From: an uncultured Planctomycetota bacterium
GTDB taxonomy: Bacteria; Planctomycetota; UBA11346
Length of the DNA stretch: 39,699 nucleotides
Reading direction: 5' to 3'
Assembly: GCA_903902515.1 (NCBI GenBank)
Contig: CAIUVD010000251.1
Span: forward strand, 1 to 39,699
Shown here: positions 8,588 to 17,307 of the stretch, piece after piece
Layout: every line of letters starts with the position of its first letter
Numbering within the stretch: the stretch's first letter is position 1
Program-made: the position numbers and the translations under genes
The notes under the pieces: generated by a model
What the model saw: only the letters and a program-made list of their open reading frames with translations
The model's database searches: none
What the model was told of the DNA's origin: nothing

Positions 8588-10075
8588 TCAGGCGCAGGCC
8601 GCCATCCAGGCGGCCCGGTAGGCCGCTAGGCCCGGGATGGTCGGGCGGGCCACGGGGCGCTCGCTGATGACGATCGCCTGGCCCACCCCGGCCGGGGTGG
8701 TGCCCGCCAGCAGGGCGTGCCCCAACAGGGCGGCGCCGCTGGCGGTGGCCTGGGCGAGGTCGGTGCAGGCGACGGTGGTCTCGGGGAACAGGGCCGCCAG
8801 CACGCCGAGGAACGTCGGGTTGTTGCGGAAGCCGCCTTCGACGAAAATCGTCGTCGTGTTGCTGATGCCGGTGCGCCGCAGGGCGACCTCGGTCTGGAGG
8901 GCCAAGCTGACATTCAGCAGGTCGTGGGCCACGGCCTCGTCCCGGAACCAGGCGGGCACCTTCCCGGCCCTGGCGTCGGCGAGGCTGATCTCCTGGCCGC
9001 CCTCCAGGAGTCCACCCTGACGGCGAGGGAACTGGCTGGCATAGGCCCCCGGCAGGATGGCGCGACCGTGGTCCTGGAGGGTGGCGTTCACCCGGGCGGC
9101 GTCGAAGGCCGGATCCGCGCCGCCGATCAGGCCGTGGTACAGGCCGTAGTCCATGCCGCCCATCAGGAAGCTGACCTTGGTCAACCCGCCGAGGGCGTCG
9201 ATGTTAAAGATGACCTTCTGGCCGATTTCATCAGGCCTGTATACCGCTTCGCTAACGCGGTGCATGGCCACGCACCAGGTGCCCGTGCTGTTGAGCACAA
9301 AGTCACGCCCAGCGTTCTTAATCAGGTAGGGCAGCAGGGCGCCGTTGGAATCGTGGATGCCGACGGTGACCGGCAAGGCTGGCAGGCCGGTGCGGCGCTG
9401 GACCTCGGGGGTCAGGGTGCCGAGGCGGTCCCACGGGTTCTTGAAGGCGCAGTCCACGGCATGGGCGACTCCGAGGGTATGGGCGGCGGTGGAGGGCTTT
9501 TTGGCCCGCAGGTCGAGGAGAAACGAGTGGTTCGCGGCATAGGTCGCCTCGGTGGCCAGGGCCCCCGTGAGGCGCCAGCCCCAGAACTGCGGGTAATTCA
9601 GGAGGTGGGCCGTCCGGGCGAAGCGGGCTCCGTATTTCTGCTGGGCAAACAACACCATCTTGGCCGGATTGATAAGCAGGGGCAGGTCGCAGGTGCCAGT
9701 TTCGTCCTGGAGCATGTCCAGGGGGCCGCACAGGCGGGCGAAGTCGGCATCGAGGGTCGCTTGGGCGGCGGGGCCTAGGTCGTGCTCGTAGGCGATCACT
9801 GGGATGGCCAGGGTGCCATCGTCAGCCACGGCGGCCCAGGTCGCGCCGTGGGTGGTCACCGACAGGGCCTGGAAGGGATGGGCGCGGTAGAGGTCGGCGA
9901 GGTTGTCGAGGAGCCAGGTCTCGATGGCGGTGGTCTGCTCCACCAGCACGCCGTCGGCATCGAGGATGGCTGGAAAGGAGGCGCTGCGATGGTCGACGAC
10001 CTGGAGCCGTTGGTCGATCAGGGCGACCTTTTTGTTGGTTTTCCCAAGATCGATGACGGCGACGAGCTGGCTCAC
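8588..10075 (-). CDS. FGGY-family carbohydrate kinase (NaCK/rhamnulokinase-like)
   Basis: 495 residues starting with GTG at 10075, preceded by one of the few strong ribosome-binding sites in the window (AGGAGG, about 8 bases upstream). The N-terminal VAVIDLGKTNKKVALID is the phosphate-1/ATPase motif of the sugar-kinase/actin/Hsp70 fold. The GIHDSNGALLPYL and LNSTGTWCVAM stretches and FVEGGFRNNPTFLG (adenosine motif) follow in FGGY order. It resembles the group of FGGY kinases near L-rhamnulose and L-fuculose kinases, which phosphorylate ketoses in the cytoplasm, but the substrate is not determined. No isomerase or aldolase gene adjoins it. A strong hairpin separates it from rpsD upstream, so it probably has its own promoter or depends on read-through. 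Confidence 0.85.
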   Translation of the reverse strand: MSQLVAVIDLGKTNKKVALIDQRLQVVDHRSASFPAILDADGVLVEQTTAIETWLLDNLADLYRAHPFQALSVTTHGATWAAVADDGTLAIPVIAYEHDLGPAAQATLDADFARLCGPLDMLQDETGTCDLPLLINPAKMVLFAQQKYGARFARTAHLLNYPQFWGWRLTGALATEATYAANHSFLLDLRAKKPSTAAHTLGVAHAVDCAFKNPWDRLGTLTPEVQRRTGLPALPVTVGIHDSNGALLPYLIKNAGRDFVLNSTGTWCVAMHRVSEAVYRPDEIGQKVIFNIDALGGLTKVSFLMGGMDYGLYHGLIGGADPAFDAARVNATLQDHGRAILPGAYASQFPRRQGGLLEGGQEISLADARAGKVPAWFRDEAVAHDLLNVSLALQTEVALRRTGISNTTTIFVEGGFRNNPTFLGVLAALFPETTVACTDLAQATASGAALLGHALLAGTTPAGVGQAIVISERPVARPTIPGLAAYRAAWMAACA

Positions 10076-10124
10076 GGGGAGTCCTCCTGCGGGGGCGGAA
10101 GCCTAGGCAGGATCTCCTGAAATG

Positions 10125-10159
10125 CATCAGGGGGCCGACCATTGGTCGGCCCCCTGATG
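10125..10159 (-). terminator. Perfect 16-bp stem hairpin downstream of rpsD
   Basis: Arms at 10125-10140 and 10144-10159 are exact reverse complements, with a 3-base loop (ATT on the plus strand). Read on the minus strand the stem is followed by CATTTC, a weak U-run. It lies 28 bp after the rpsD stop and about 50 bp before the kinase start. A terminator or attenuator for rpsD, or an mRNA 3'-end stabiliser, are the likely roles. Confidence 0.75.
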
Positions 10160-10187
10160 AGGTCACATCCGAGTGAACTGCCGCCGA

Positions 10188-10802
10188 TTACTTGGCGAAG
10201 AACTCGATAACCTTCTGAATGTTCACGGGCATCGGGATCTGGTCGGCGCCGGGCAGGGCCTCGATGGTGATGGCCAGGGTGTCCAGGTCGACCTTGAGGC
10301 CGCTGGGGCGCTCCAGGAGGGGGGCGTTGACGGTGACGCGGATGTCTTCGCGGTTGCGGGCCTTCTCGCGGACCTGGATCACATCGCCGACGCTGACGGC
10401 CTGGCCGGGGCTCTTGGCGCGGCGGCCACCGAGGTTGATGTGGCCGTGGCCGATGAGCTGACGGGCCGCGGGAATGGTGCGGGTCAGGCCGGCACGCCAC
10501 ACGAGGTTGTCGAGGCGGCTCTCCAGGAGGCCGATCAGGTTACGGCCGGTGTCACCCTGGCTGGCGTAGGCCTTGTCGAAGAGGTTGCGCAGGGCCTTCT
10601 CGGTCAGGCCGTAGTGGAAGCGCAGCTTCTGCTTTTCCTTGAGGCGCTGGCCGTACTCGGAGACCTTCTGCATGCCCTTGCGCTGGCTGGCAGCGTAGCC
10701 GGGGGCATTGGGGCGGCGGGTCAGGGTGCCGGTGGTCAGACCGGGGAGTTCCTGGCCGAGGCGACGAATGATGCGGAGCTTGGGGCCGTGGTAGCGGGAC
10801 AT
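10188..10802 (-). CDS. rpsD: 30S ribosomal protein S4
   Basis: 204 residues from the ATG at 10802. An upstream in-frame start at 10835 would add 11 residues before the universal S4 N-terminus (MSRYHGPKLRIIRRLG), so it is rejected. The S4 RNA-binding domain is clear: LLESRLDNLVWRAGL, AARQLIGHGHINLGGRRA and VGDVIQVREKAR. S4 nucleates assembly of the 30S 5' domain. The gene stands alone, without rpsM, rpsK, rpoA or rplQ. The bases just before the ATG (GACCTCC) are not Shine-Dalgarno-like. A 197-bp divergent gap separates it from the gene at 11000. Confidence 0.97.
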   Translation of the reverse strand: MSRYHGPKLRIIRRLGQELPGLTTGTLTRRPNAPGYAASQRKGMQKVSEYGQRLKEKQKLRFHYGLTEKALRNLFDKAYASQGDTGRNLIGLLESRLDNLVWRAGLTRTIPAARQLIGHGHINLGGRRAKSPGQAVSVGDVIQVREKARNREDIRVTVNAPLLERPSGLKVDLDTLAITIEALPGADQIPMPVNIQKVIEFFAK

Positions 10803-10999
10803 GGAGGTCTGCCTTGCGGGGTCGGTGAAGGTCACCGGGTACTGCCGTCCAGGGGGTCATGCGTCATGCAGGACATCTGGGAATGGCTGAAGAGGGGCGG
10901 GATGATGGGAGGAAATCCCCGAAGACAAGGGGTCGCTAATAAGGTGCATCTTGCCAGGACCCGACGCGGCCCAATTATCGATCCAAGGTCACCGCGAAC
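10803..10999. promoter_or_regulatory. Divergent intergenic region between rpsD and the secreted-protein gene
   Basis: This 197-bp gap must carry the start signals for rpsD (minus) and for the unit starting at 11000 (plus). It is slightly more AT-rich than its surroundings around 10935-10985 (CTAATAAGG, CAATTATCG), which is where promoters would be expected, but no convincing -35/-10 pair can be fixed by eye. No small gene or RNA was recognised. Confidence 0.4.
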
Positions 11000-12769
11000 A
11001 TGATCATGCGTCCCCGTGTCCTGTCCTTCCTCGTCGTTGTTGAGCGCCTGGCGATGAGCTGGGTGCTCCTGGTGACGGTGACCATCACGGCGGTCGCGGC
11101 CGAAGTCCCCGCCAAGGCCGCCCTCCGGGTTAACGCGGAGGGGGTCATGAGCGAGGCCAAACGACTGCAAGACCTCTACCGAGCGGATCCTACCAAGTCC
11201 CAGCATCTTATTGCGGCCGCCCTGGCCTTTCACCAAGCCCAGGACCTTTTTGCGAAGGCCGGCCTGACCGATCCGCAATGCGACGCCCAGGCTTCGTTAC
11301 TGTGGTGCCGCAAGCAGATGAATCAGCCGACCATCCAGGCCTTCCAGCGACGTCTGGCCGGTGAGGCGGAGCCATCCGCTCCTCCGGCTGCCTCTGAATC
11401 CCCGGCAGCGGAGCCAGCCCCCCTCTCCCCCGAGGAGGTGGCGTTTGGCAAGGCCAAGGAATGGGTCGGACATCATCCGGGGGATCACCAGGCGATCATC
11501 CGGGCGTGGCGCACGGTGTCCCAGTCGTTCCCGGATACCGCCAAAGGGCTGGAAGCCCAGGGCTTGGCCGAGGCGGAACAGCGCCGCTATGAGGAAGGGA
11601 TTCGTCGTGGCGACATCCCCGTGGCGACCCGTCTCAACCCCTTGGCTCCGGCCCCGGTTGGGGCTGGCAAGCCCCTGCCGCTTGAAGCGGACCTCAAACG
11701 CGGTCAGGCGGAATTGAAGAAAACCCTGGCAACCTTGTGGAGCAAACGTGCCCCGGCTGATCGGCGGAAATTGATTGAGCGATTGCTGGCCGAGGCCGAC
11801 CGCCGGGCGGAGGATCCCGCCGTAGTGGTGGCTGCCCTCCAGGAGGTCCTGCGTCAGGCGGAAGAAATCGATGGTTACGAGGCGGTGCTGGCGGCGGTAG
11901 AGCGCTTGTCGGTCTTCACCGGCATGGATCCCCAGGCACTGGTGCTGGCCTCTGTCCGCAAGATGCGAGGGGGTACGGTCACCCAAGCCGTGATCGCGTT
12001 GGTGAATAACCCCCAGGATAAGGCGGCAAACGTGGTGGTTGGACGGTATTTTGCGGTAAACCTCGGTTCCTGGGAGGATGCCTTGCCGTTTTGGATCCAT
12101 GGGGCGGACCAGGAGCTTCGGTCCGCAGCGGTGGCCGACTTCCTGGAGCCCTCCACGACCCAGGGGATGCTGGAGGTTGGGGATGCCTGGTTTGCGATCG
12201 GTAAAAAACGCAACGAGCGAGACCTGCGGATCGCCTGCTTTCAGCGGGCACAGGTGTGGTACGAGAAGGTCGCCCCGGAACTCAGCGGCGAAGCCGCCCA
12301 ACGGGTCAGTCAGCGTCTGGCGGAGATCGTAAAGGTCGTGCCGTTGGTCATGGACCGCCTGAATTGGTCGGCCCTCACCGAAGCCCAGTGGGAGCGGTTG
12401 AAAGGCACGGAGGTCACCGTCGAACTTCGCGTTGATCGCACCCAGACCGGGGTGGTCCTGAAAGCCGGAGAACAGGTGCGCGTGGTTCCCCATCCCAAGG
12501 ATCGCTGGACGTTCCGCACCACCTGGACGGGTGAAAAAACCGTCGACTTTCGGGGCCTCCTGGACCCGGGTGAGGGCGATGGTGCCGACGGGTCGGCGGG
12601 CCGCTTGCGTTTCGGGGCCTTTTCCATGGGTCTCGGAAACGGGAATGGCCAAGTGCCGGGCCTGATCTCGGGTCCTGGCTCCCTGTGGTTCGAGCCCCAC
12701 CGCCCGGGGGGCGTCCAGTCCGCCTCCGGTGCCATCCGTGTCAAGATCGTGCCAGCCCAGAATGAGTGA
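11000..12769 (+). CDS. Secreted helical-repeat protein with a LecA-like C-terminal domain, function unknown
   Basis: 589 residues if translation starts at 11000; starts at 11006 and 11054 are possible. The N-terminus is hydrophobic and ends in an AVAAEVPA-type signal-peptidase site, so the protein is likely exported. A proline/alanine-rich linker lies near residues 130-150. The middle is mostly amphipathic helices, with pieces such as VVAALQEVLRQAEEIDGYEAVLAAVERL suggesting helical repeats. The last 130 or so residues are beta-rich (TGVVLKAGEQVRVVPHPKDRW, then GRLRFGAFSMGLGNG, GSLWFEPHRPGG, SASGAIRVKIVP) and resemble the PA-IL/LecA beta-sandwich that often ends secreted PVC proteins; this is a pattern-level match only. 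The 3' end overlaps the next gene by 8 bp. Confidence 0.6.
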   Translation: MIMRPRVLSFLVVVERLAMSWVLLVTVTITAVAAEVPAKAALRVNAEGVMSEAKRLQDLYRADPTKSQHLIAAALAFHQAQDLFAKAGLTDPQCDAQASLLWCRKQMNQPTIQAFQRRLAGEAEPSAPPAASESPAAEPAPLSPEEVAFGKAKEWVGHHPGDHQAIIRAWRTVSQSFPDTAKGLEAQGLAEAEQRRYEEGIRRGDIPVATRLNPLAPAPVGAGKPLPLEADLKRGQAELKKTLATLWSKRAPADRRKLIERLLAEADRRAEDPAVVVAALQEVLRQAEEIDGYEAVLAAVERLSVFTGMDPQALVLASVRKMRGGTVTQAVIALVNNPQDKAANVVVGRYFAVNLGSWEDALPFWIHGADQELRSAAVADFLEPSTTQGMLEVGDAWFAIGKKRNERDLRIACFQRAQVWYEKVAPELSGEAAQRVSQRLAEIVKVVPLVMDRLNWSALTEAQWERLKGTEVTVELRVDRTQTGVVLKAGEQVRVVPHPKDRWTFRTTWTGEKTVDFRGLLDPGEGDGADGSAGRLRFGAFSMGLGNGNGQVPGLISGPGSLWFEPHRPGGVQSASGAIRVKIVPAQNE

Positions 12770-13937
12770 GTTCCGCCTCGTCGACCAATTCGATGGCATG
12801 ATCGGACCCAGCCAGTTGCTGGCCCTGGTGGATCAGGCTGCCCCGTGGCTGGCCCGCCATCCCCTCACCCTCCGCCCGGGCCGCCCGGCCACCGTGTCTT
12901 CCGGCCCCGACGGCTGGCGACATGTCCTCCGCCGGGCCGCTGACATGATTGGCAAGGAACCGACCACCACCGAGGACCGGGACGACTACCTGGCCTTTTG
13001 CCTGGCCTGTCACCATGCCACGGTGGCCACCTATGTGCCAACCGACGTCGATGCCAAGATCCGGGGCGTGCTGTGGGCCCGGGGCGATCGGGACGTGGTG
13101 CGTCGCCGCTGGGCCCTGGTCAAGGACGCTATGACGTGGGATGTCCACGCCGTTTCCACCCGGGTGGTCGATACGGAGTTCGGGCCGGTCAGCGGTCACA
13201 ATGGTGAGTGGTTCGGTTGCCAGGGCGGTGCCCTAGGCGCGGCTCTGCGGACCGGCGACACGGAACTCGCCCACGAGGTCGGGGACTCGATCGCGGCCGA
13301 GTTGGACCGGGAGGTCGCCGCCTTCACGGCCGCCGCCAAGGACTACCGCAGCGATGGCTGGGATCTGATCCGCCTCGCCTGGATCCTGACCCACAATGTG
13401 GGCGACCTCGACCAGGGCATTTCCTTCTGGCCGGAAGAGGCCCCGGCCTACCAGCCGTGGCGCGACCGCTTCCATCGCTTGGCCCACGAAAACGGCGGAG
13501 CCTGGAACAAGGCATTTTTACGGGCCAAAGCCGTCTACCAGACCGTGTCCGCCGAGGGCCACCGCCATTATCCCCTGCGCCAGGTGAAGGCCCTGCGTCG
13601 GGATGTTGGTCTTCTGCTGCCCCTCGGACCGTGTTTCGAGGTCTGGGGCGCGGCGGTGGCCACCAACAAGGCCCTGTCCGTCGACGATCGGGCGGAGGTC
13701 CTCGCCGCCCTCTTGGCGGGCATCGCCAAGGTCGCGGGTCAAGTCGGTTACCACCGAGCGATCCACGGCCTCGCCGAAGCGACCTCCGGCGGTATCGACA
13801 CGCTGGCCAAACGCTTGCCCAAGGGCGTCCAGGCGGGCCTCAAGGATGCACTGCTGCGTCAGCACCTCGGAATGGCCCCCAGTTCGTTCCTGTCGTCCAT
13901 TGCCAAGAAGGCCCGGGAGGCCCTGAAGGCTTCCTGA
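12762..13937 (+). CDS. Conserved-looking cytoplasmic protein of unknown function
   Basis: 391 residues from the ATG at 12762, which lies inside the end of the preceding gene (ATGAGTGA overlap, so translational coupling is likely). An earlier in-frame ATG at 12729 would enlarge the overlap and is less likely. No signal peptide or membrane segment is seen. The protein is rich in Trp, His and charged helices; a distinctive stretch is VSGHNGEWFGCQGGALGAAL, followed by long helices and a basic C-terminus (SIAKKAREALKAS). I do not recognise the family. The overlap suggests it works with the secreted protein upstream. It ends 3 bp from the stop of convergent hflX. Confidence 0.6.
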   Translation: MSEFRLVDQFDGMIGPSQLLALVDQAAPWLARHPLTLRPGRPATVSSGPDGWRHVLRRAADMIGKEPTTTEDRDDYLAFCLACHHATVATYVPTDVDAKIRGVLWARGDRDVVRRRWALVKDAMTWDVHAVSTRVVDTEFGPVSGHNGEWFGCQGGALGAALRTGDTELAHEVGDSIAAELDREVAAFTAAAKDYRSDGWDLIRLAWILTHNVGDLDQGISFWPEEAPAYQPWRDRFHRLAHENGGAWNKAFLRAKAVYQTVSAEGHRHYPLRQVKALRRDVGLLLPLGPCFEVWGAAVATNKALSVDDRAEVLAALLAGIAKVAGQVGYHRAIHGLAEATSGGIDTLAKRLPKGVQAGLKDALLRQHLGMAPSSFLSSIAKKAREALKAS

Positions 13938-13940
13938 GGG

Positions 13941-15254
13941 TTATTTGCGCGATGAAGCTCGGGGCCGGGTGACCTTGGCCCGGCCTTCCAGTTCGCCGAG
14001 GATATTTTCGTCGGCGGCGACGGTCAGGACCATGGTCTCTCCATCGAGGGTTTCGCTGCGGATCGCCGCCCGGGCCCGGACCCAGGCGTCCGTGGCCCCG
14101 TCGGTGACGGGGTAGCGGACCTCGGCGGTGGCGGTGGTCCGTTCGACGTGGACGGCAATCGCGTCCCGCAGGGTTTCAATGCCCTCGCCCGTGAAGGCAC
14201 TGATGGCCACCGCGCCCTTGTGGCGGCGGCGGACGGCCGCCAGGACCGTGCGACTGGGACAGGCATCCATCTTGTTGAAGACGGTGATCATCGGGACGTT
14301 GTGAGCCTCGATAGTTTCCAGGACCTTGGTCACGGCGGCGATCTGCTCTTCCATCACTGGGCTGGCGCTGTCGACAACGTGGAGCAGCAGATCCGCTTCC
14401 CGGACCTCGCTGAGGGTCGCGTGGAAACTGGCGATCAGGCTGTGGGGCAGGTTGCGGATGAAGCCGACGGTGTCCGAGAGGACGATGTTGCGGTGATCCC
14501 CCAGGCGCAGGCGGGCGGTGCGGGTATCGAGGGTCGCGAACAGCCGGTTCTCGGCCAGCACTCCAGCCCCGGTGAGGGCATTCATGAGGGTCGATTTGCC
14601 AGCGTTGGTGTAACCGACCAGGGCGATGTTGAAGGCCTTGGAGCGGGTCTGCACGCTGCGGTCCGCTCGCTCGGCGATTTCGTCGAGCTGGCCGCGCAAA
14701 TCCTGGATTTTTTTGCGCGCCAGGCGGCGGTCCATCTCGATCTGCTTCTCGCCGGTACCGGTCAAGAAGCCGGAGCCGCCGCCGCCGGAACCGCCGGCCC
14801 GCTGCCGGTCCAGGTGGGTCCACATCCGGCGCAGGCGACCCCGGGTGTACTGGGTCTGGGCCAGTTCCACCGCGAGGCGGGCCTGGTGGGTGCGGGCGTT
14901 GCTGGCGAAGATGTTGAGGATGATCTCGTCGTAATCGAGGACGGTCGCCTCCAGCGTCTCCTCCAGATTGCGCTGCTGACGAGGCGACAGGCTGACGTCG
15001 AAGGCGGCTTCCTGGGCCCCATGCTCCTTCATCAGGGATTTGACTTCGGTGATCTTGCCGGACCCGATGTAGGTACCGGCGGCAATCTTCGGGAGGTGCT
15101 GGGTGGCGGTCGCCACCACCTTCCGGCCGGCGGTATCGAGGAGGTTGATCATCTCCTGGGTGCGGTCGGCCTCCAGCTCACGGGCATCCGTGCAGCCAGC
15201 CACCACCAGCACGACCGGGATGGGGCCGTGATCCGTCGTTTTCAGGGTCGTCAT
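13941..15254 (-). CDS. hflX: Ribosome-associated GTPase HflX
   Basis: 437 residues from the ATG at 15254; a start at 15320 would add 22 residues with no family similarity. The N-terminal nucleotide-binding domain includes TYIGSGKITEVKSLMKEHGA and FDVSLSPRQQRNLEE. The linker has ARTHQARLAVELAQTQY and the glycine-rich GGSGGGGSGFLTGTGEKQIE loop. The G domain has G1 GYTNAGKST, G3 DTVGF, G4 NKMD and a G5-like SAFTG. HflX binds the 50S subunit, splits stalled 70S ribosomes under stress and hydrolyses GTP and ATP. The protein ends with a short basic tail (TRPRASSRK). Confidence 0.95.
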   Translation of the reverse strand: MTTLKTTDHGPIPVVLVVAGCTDARELEADRTQEMINLLDTAGRKVVATATQHLPKIAAGTYIGSGKITEVKSLMKEHGAQEAAFDVSLSPRQQRNLEETLEATVLDYDEIILNIFASNARTHQARLAVELAQTQYTRGRLRRMWTHLDRQRAGGSGGGGSGFLTGTGEKQIEMDRRLARKKIQDLRGQLDEIAERADRSVQTRSKAFNIALVGYTNAGKSTLMNALTGAGVLAENRLFATLDTRTARLRLGDHRNIVLSDTVGFIRNLPHSLIASFHATLSEVREADLLLHVVDSASPVMEEQIAAVTKVLETIEAHNVPMITVFNKMDACPSRTVLAAVRRRHKGAVAISAFTGEGIETLRDAIAVHVERTTATAEVRYPVTDGATDAWVRARAAIRSETLDGETMVLTVAADENILGELEGRAKVTRPRASSRK

Positions 15255-15349
15255 TCGTGGCACATCAGACCGCTGGGGCCGAGGATGGGCAAGGGGCAAG
15301 TGCCTTCCCGGATTGCTCATGGAAGCCGGTGTCGATCATGCCGCCCGTC

Positions 15350-15625
15350 ATGAGCGATAAGATCATCCGCTTTCCAGGCCTGGCCCCCGCTGCGCCGGCT
15401 CCCTCCGCCACCCCTGAGATTGGCGCCGATGGCCTGACGGAGGACCAACGCAAGGCGGTGCAGTTGGTCCTGTCGGGCATGTCCTTCGTGATGATTGGCA
15501 TCAAGGCGACCGACCGGGGGGCGGATTTTTTCACCGCCGTCCACGGCGAAGCGGCGGATCTCCGCAATGCCCAGCCCCACCTCGACGGGGTGATCGCCCG
15601 GGCCTACAGCCGCAAGGGGCTGTGA
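15350..15625 (+). CDS. Small protein of unknown function
   Basis: About 91 residues if the ATG at 15350 is used (ATGs at 15338 and 15257 are also in frame; none has a good ribosome-binding site). The N-terminus MSDKIIRFPGLAP is followed by a Pro/Ala-rich spacer and a helical region with LTEDQRKAVQLVLSGMSFVMIGIKAT and ADFFTAVHGEAADLRNAQPHL. The codon pattern matches the neighbouring genes. It ends one base before the next gene's GTG, which supports a shared transcript. No function can be assigned. Confidence 0.55.
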   Translation: MSDKIIRFPGLAPAAPAPSATPEIGADGLTEDQRKAVQLVLSGMSFVMIGIKATDRGADFFTAVHGEAADLRNAQPHLDGVIARAYSRKGL

Positions 15626-15626
15626 G

Positions 15627-16019
15627 GTGGCGGTGGTCCGGCCCCAGGTCATCGCCCTGCTGGTGTGCGATGCCGTTCACCGGGATCCGTCCACCGGCAA
15701 GCATTTCCTGATGGGGTGTTTCAACGCCCTGACCGCCCGCAGTTTTCCCGCCCGCCACCCCTACTTGGCGGTCCATGTGGCGGTTACCGAGGGCTACGGG
15801 GCCCTGCGTCTGGAAGTCCGCTTAGCCCGGCCCGATGGCGAGACCATCATCCACCGGTTGTCGGCGGACGTCACCTTCCCGGATCCCCGGACCGTGGCGG
15901 AATTGTCGTTTCAGTTCACCGATGTGGTCTTCCCCGGTCCCGAGGAAGTCCGGGTCCAGGTGCGGGCTGATGATGAACTCGTGATGGAGCGGCGGTTGCA
16001 GATCCTTCCGGCCGGTTGA
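15627..16019 (+). CDS. DUF6941-like small protein, function unknown
   Basis: 130 residues from the GTG at 15627, one base after the previous stop. The N-terminal RPQVIALLVCDAVHRDPSTGKHFLMGCFNAL, followed by FPARHPYLAVHVAVTEGYG, matches my memory of a small beta-sandwich family (DUF6941) common in Planctomycetota, in which a conserved CD/GxFN pattern is followed by a C2-like strand set. No signal peptide is seen. The family name is from memory, so it is given moderate weight. It is probably co-transcribed with the small gene upstream. Confidence 0.6.
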   Translation: MAVVRPQVIALLVCDAVHRDPSTGKHFLMGCFNALTARSFPARHPYLAVHVAVTEGYGALRLEVRLARPDGETIIHRLSADVTFPDPRTVAELSFQFTDVVFPGPEEVRVQVRADDELVMERRLQILPAG

Positions 16020-16122
16020 GGGCTTTTCGGGCGGGGATGGTGATCGTGGGCCTCTTCGGCGGCGGGTGTTTCCATTTCCCGATGGTGGGGGAGGATTCCG
16101 CCCCCCTGCTGGTCAACGCCCC

Positions 16123-17307
16123 ATGCCCTCCCTGCTGCTGCTCCAAATCTTTAACCTGTGCATCGGTGGCGGCAGTTACCTGATGATCGCCAGCGCCGCT
16201 GGGGTGTGGTCCCAGGGCGCATGGCGCGAGTGGGAAGTCGGGGCGGCGATGTTCACTGCCAATCTGACCTACATGTCCACGGTCGGATTCTTTGGCCGCC
16301 TGGCGGATTCCTGGGGCCGGACCCGGATGGCCATCGTCGGCGCGGGCGTGGTGGGCCTGGGGGCCGTGGTCGGGCTGGTGCCCTCGCCCCTGGCGGCGGC
16401 GGTGGCCACGGTCCTCGCCTTCCTTGGCTGCGCCATGTTCTTCCCCGGCAACGCCGGGTTGTTTTCCGACGCCAAGGGGCCAGAGACGGGCGCCGCCGTG
16501 CCCCTCCATGTCAAGGTCAGCCGCTACAACCTGGGGTGGTCCCTCGGCAATGTTTTGGGTTTTGGTGGAGCGTTCCTGCTTGCGGGTTCGCCGCCCTGGT
16601 GGCCCTTTGCGGCTGCCCTGGGCCTGAGCCTGGTGCCGATGGTGGCCCTGGCCCGTTGGTGGTCCCTGCCGCCCCGGCCCCCGTCCCCCGAAGGTGACCG
16701 GGCCCCCCATGCGGCGCTGCCGCTCCTGACGCGCATGGGCCGCTTGGCCCTGGCCCTCTATGCCCTGATCGGCATGGCCGTCATCAGCCTGTTGGAAACC
16801 TGCATCACTCGTACCCCCGGCATCACCGATGCCCACCGCCTGGCGACGGCGACTCTGGCTGCCTACGCCGTGGGCTATGTCCTGATGTTCGCCCTGCTGG
16901 GCCAATGGAGCGGCTGGGTGCTGCGGCCCCTGCGCCTGCTGGCTCTCCAGGGGTTCCTGCCCGTGGCGGTCCTGGTCCTGCTCCTCCAGGCGTCTGCCCC
17001 CACCGTCATCGGCATGGCGGTGGTTGGGTTGCTGCTCGGTTTCACCTACGGCGCGATCTACACCGGCAGCATCTATTACAGTCTGCGCCTCCCCCATGGG
17101 GCGGCCCGGGCCGCCAGTCTCCATGAAACCTTCCTCGGCCTGGGATCGACCATTGGCCCGGTGGTGGCCATGGGCGCCCTGGCGTGGTGGGCCACCACCG
17201 GTCACCTGGCCTTGGTCGGCCTGGGCCTGTACATCGCGGCCATGGCCGTGGTGGTGTTCGCCTGGCAGGCTTCGCAACTGCCGGCCATCCTGAGGAAACT
17301 TCCATGA
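16123..17307 (+). CDS. Major facilitator superfamily transporter
   Basis: 394 residues from the ATG at 16123; the in-frame ATG at 16066 would add a non-hydrophobic, proline/glycine-rich lead. About 12 hydrophobic segments are seen. The loop between helices 2 and 3 has GRLADSWGRTRM, the MFS signature A pattern (GxxxDxxGRRx). A charged loop near the middle (PPRPPSPEGDRAPH) separates the two six-helix halves. The substrate is unknown. The stop overlaps the next start (ATGA), so its translation is coupled to the radical SAM-like protein. Confidence 0.85.
   Translation: MPSLLLLQIFNLCIGGGSYLMIASAAGVWSQGAWREWEVGAAMFTANLTYMSTVGFFGRLADSWGRTRMAIVGAGVVGLGAVVGLVPSPLAAAVATVLAFLGCAMFFPGNAGLFSDAKGPETGAAVPLHVKVSRYNLGWSLGNVLGFGGAFLLAGSPPWWPFAAALGLSLVPMVALARWWSLPPRPPSPEGDRAPHAALPLLTRMGRLALALYALIGMAVISLLETCITRTPGITDAHRLATATLAAYAVGYVLMFALLGQWSGWVLRPLRLLALQGFLPVAVLVLLLQASAPTVIGMAVVGLLLGFTYGAIYTGSIYYSLRLPHGAARAASLHETFLGLGSTIGPVVAMGALAWWATTGHLALVGLGLYIAAMAVVVFAWQASQLPAILRKLP

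Noticed and set aside
16087..16105. GGGGG/CCCCC hairpin just before the MFS gene
   Set aside because: A short stem with a mismatch in very GC-rich DNA, likely chance; no T-run.
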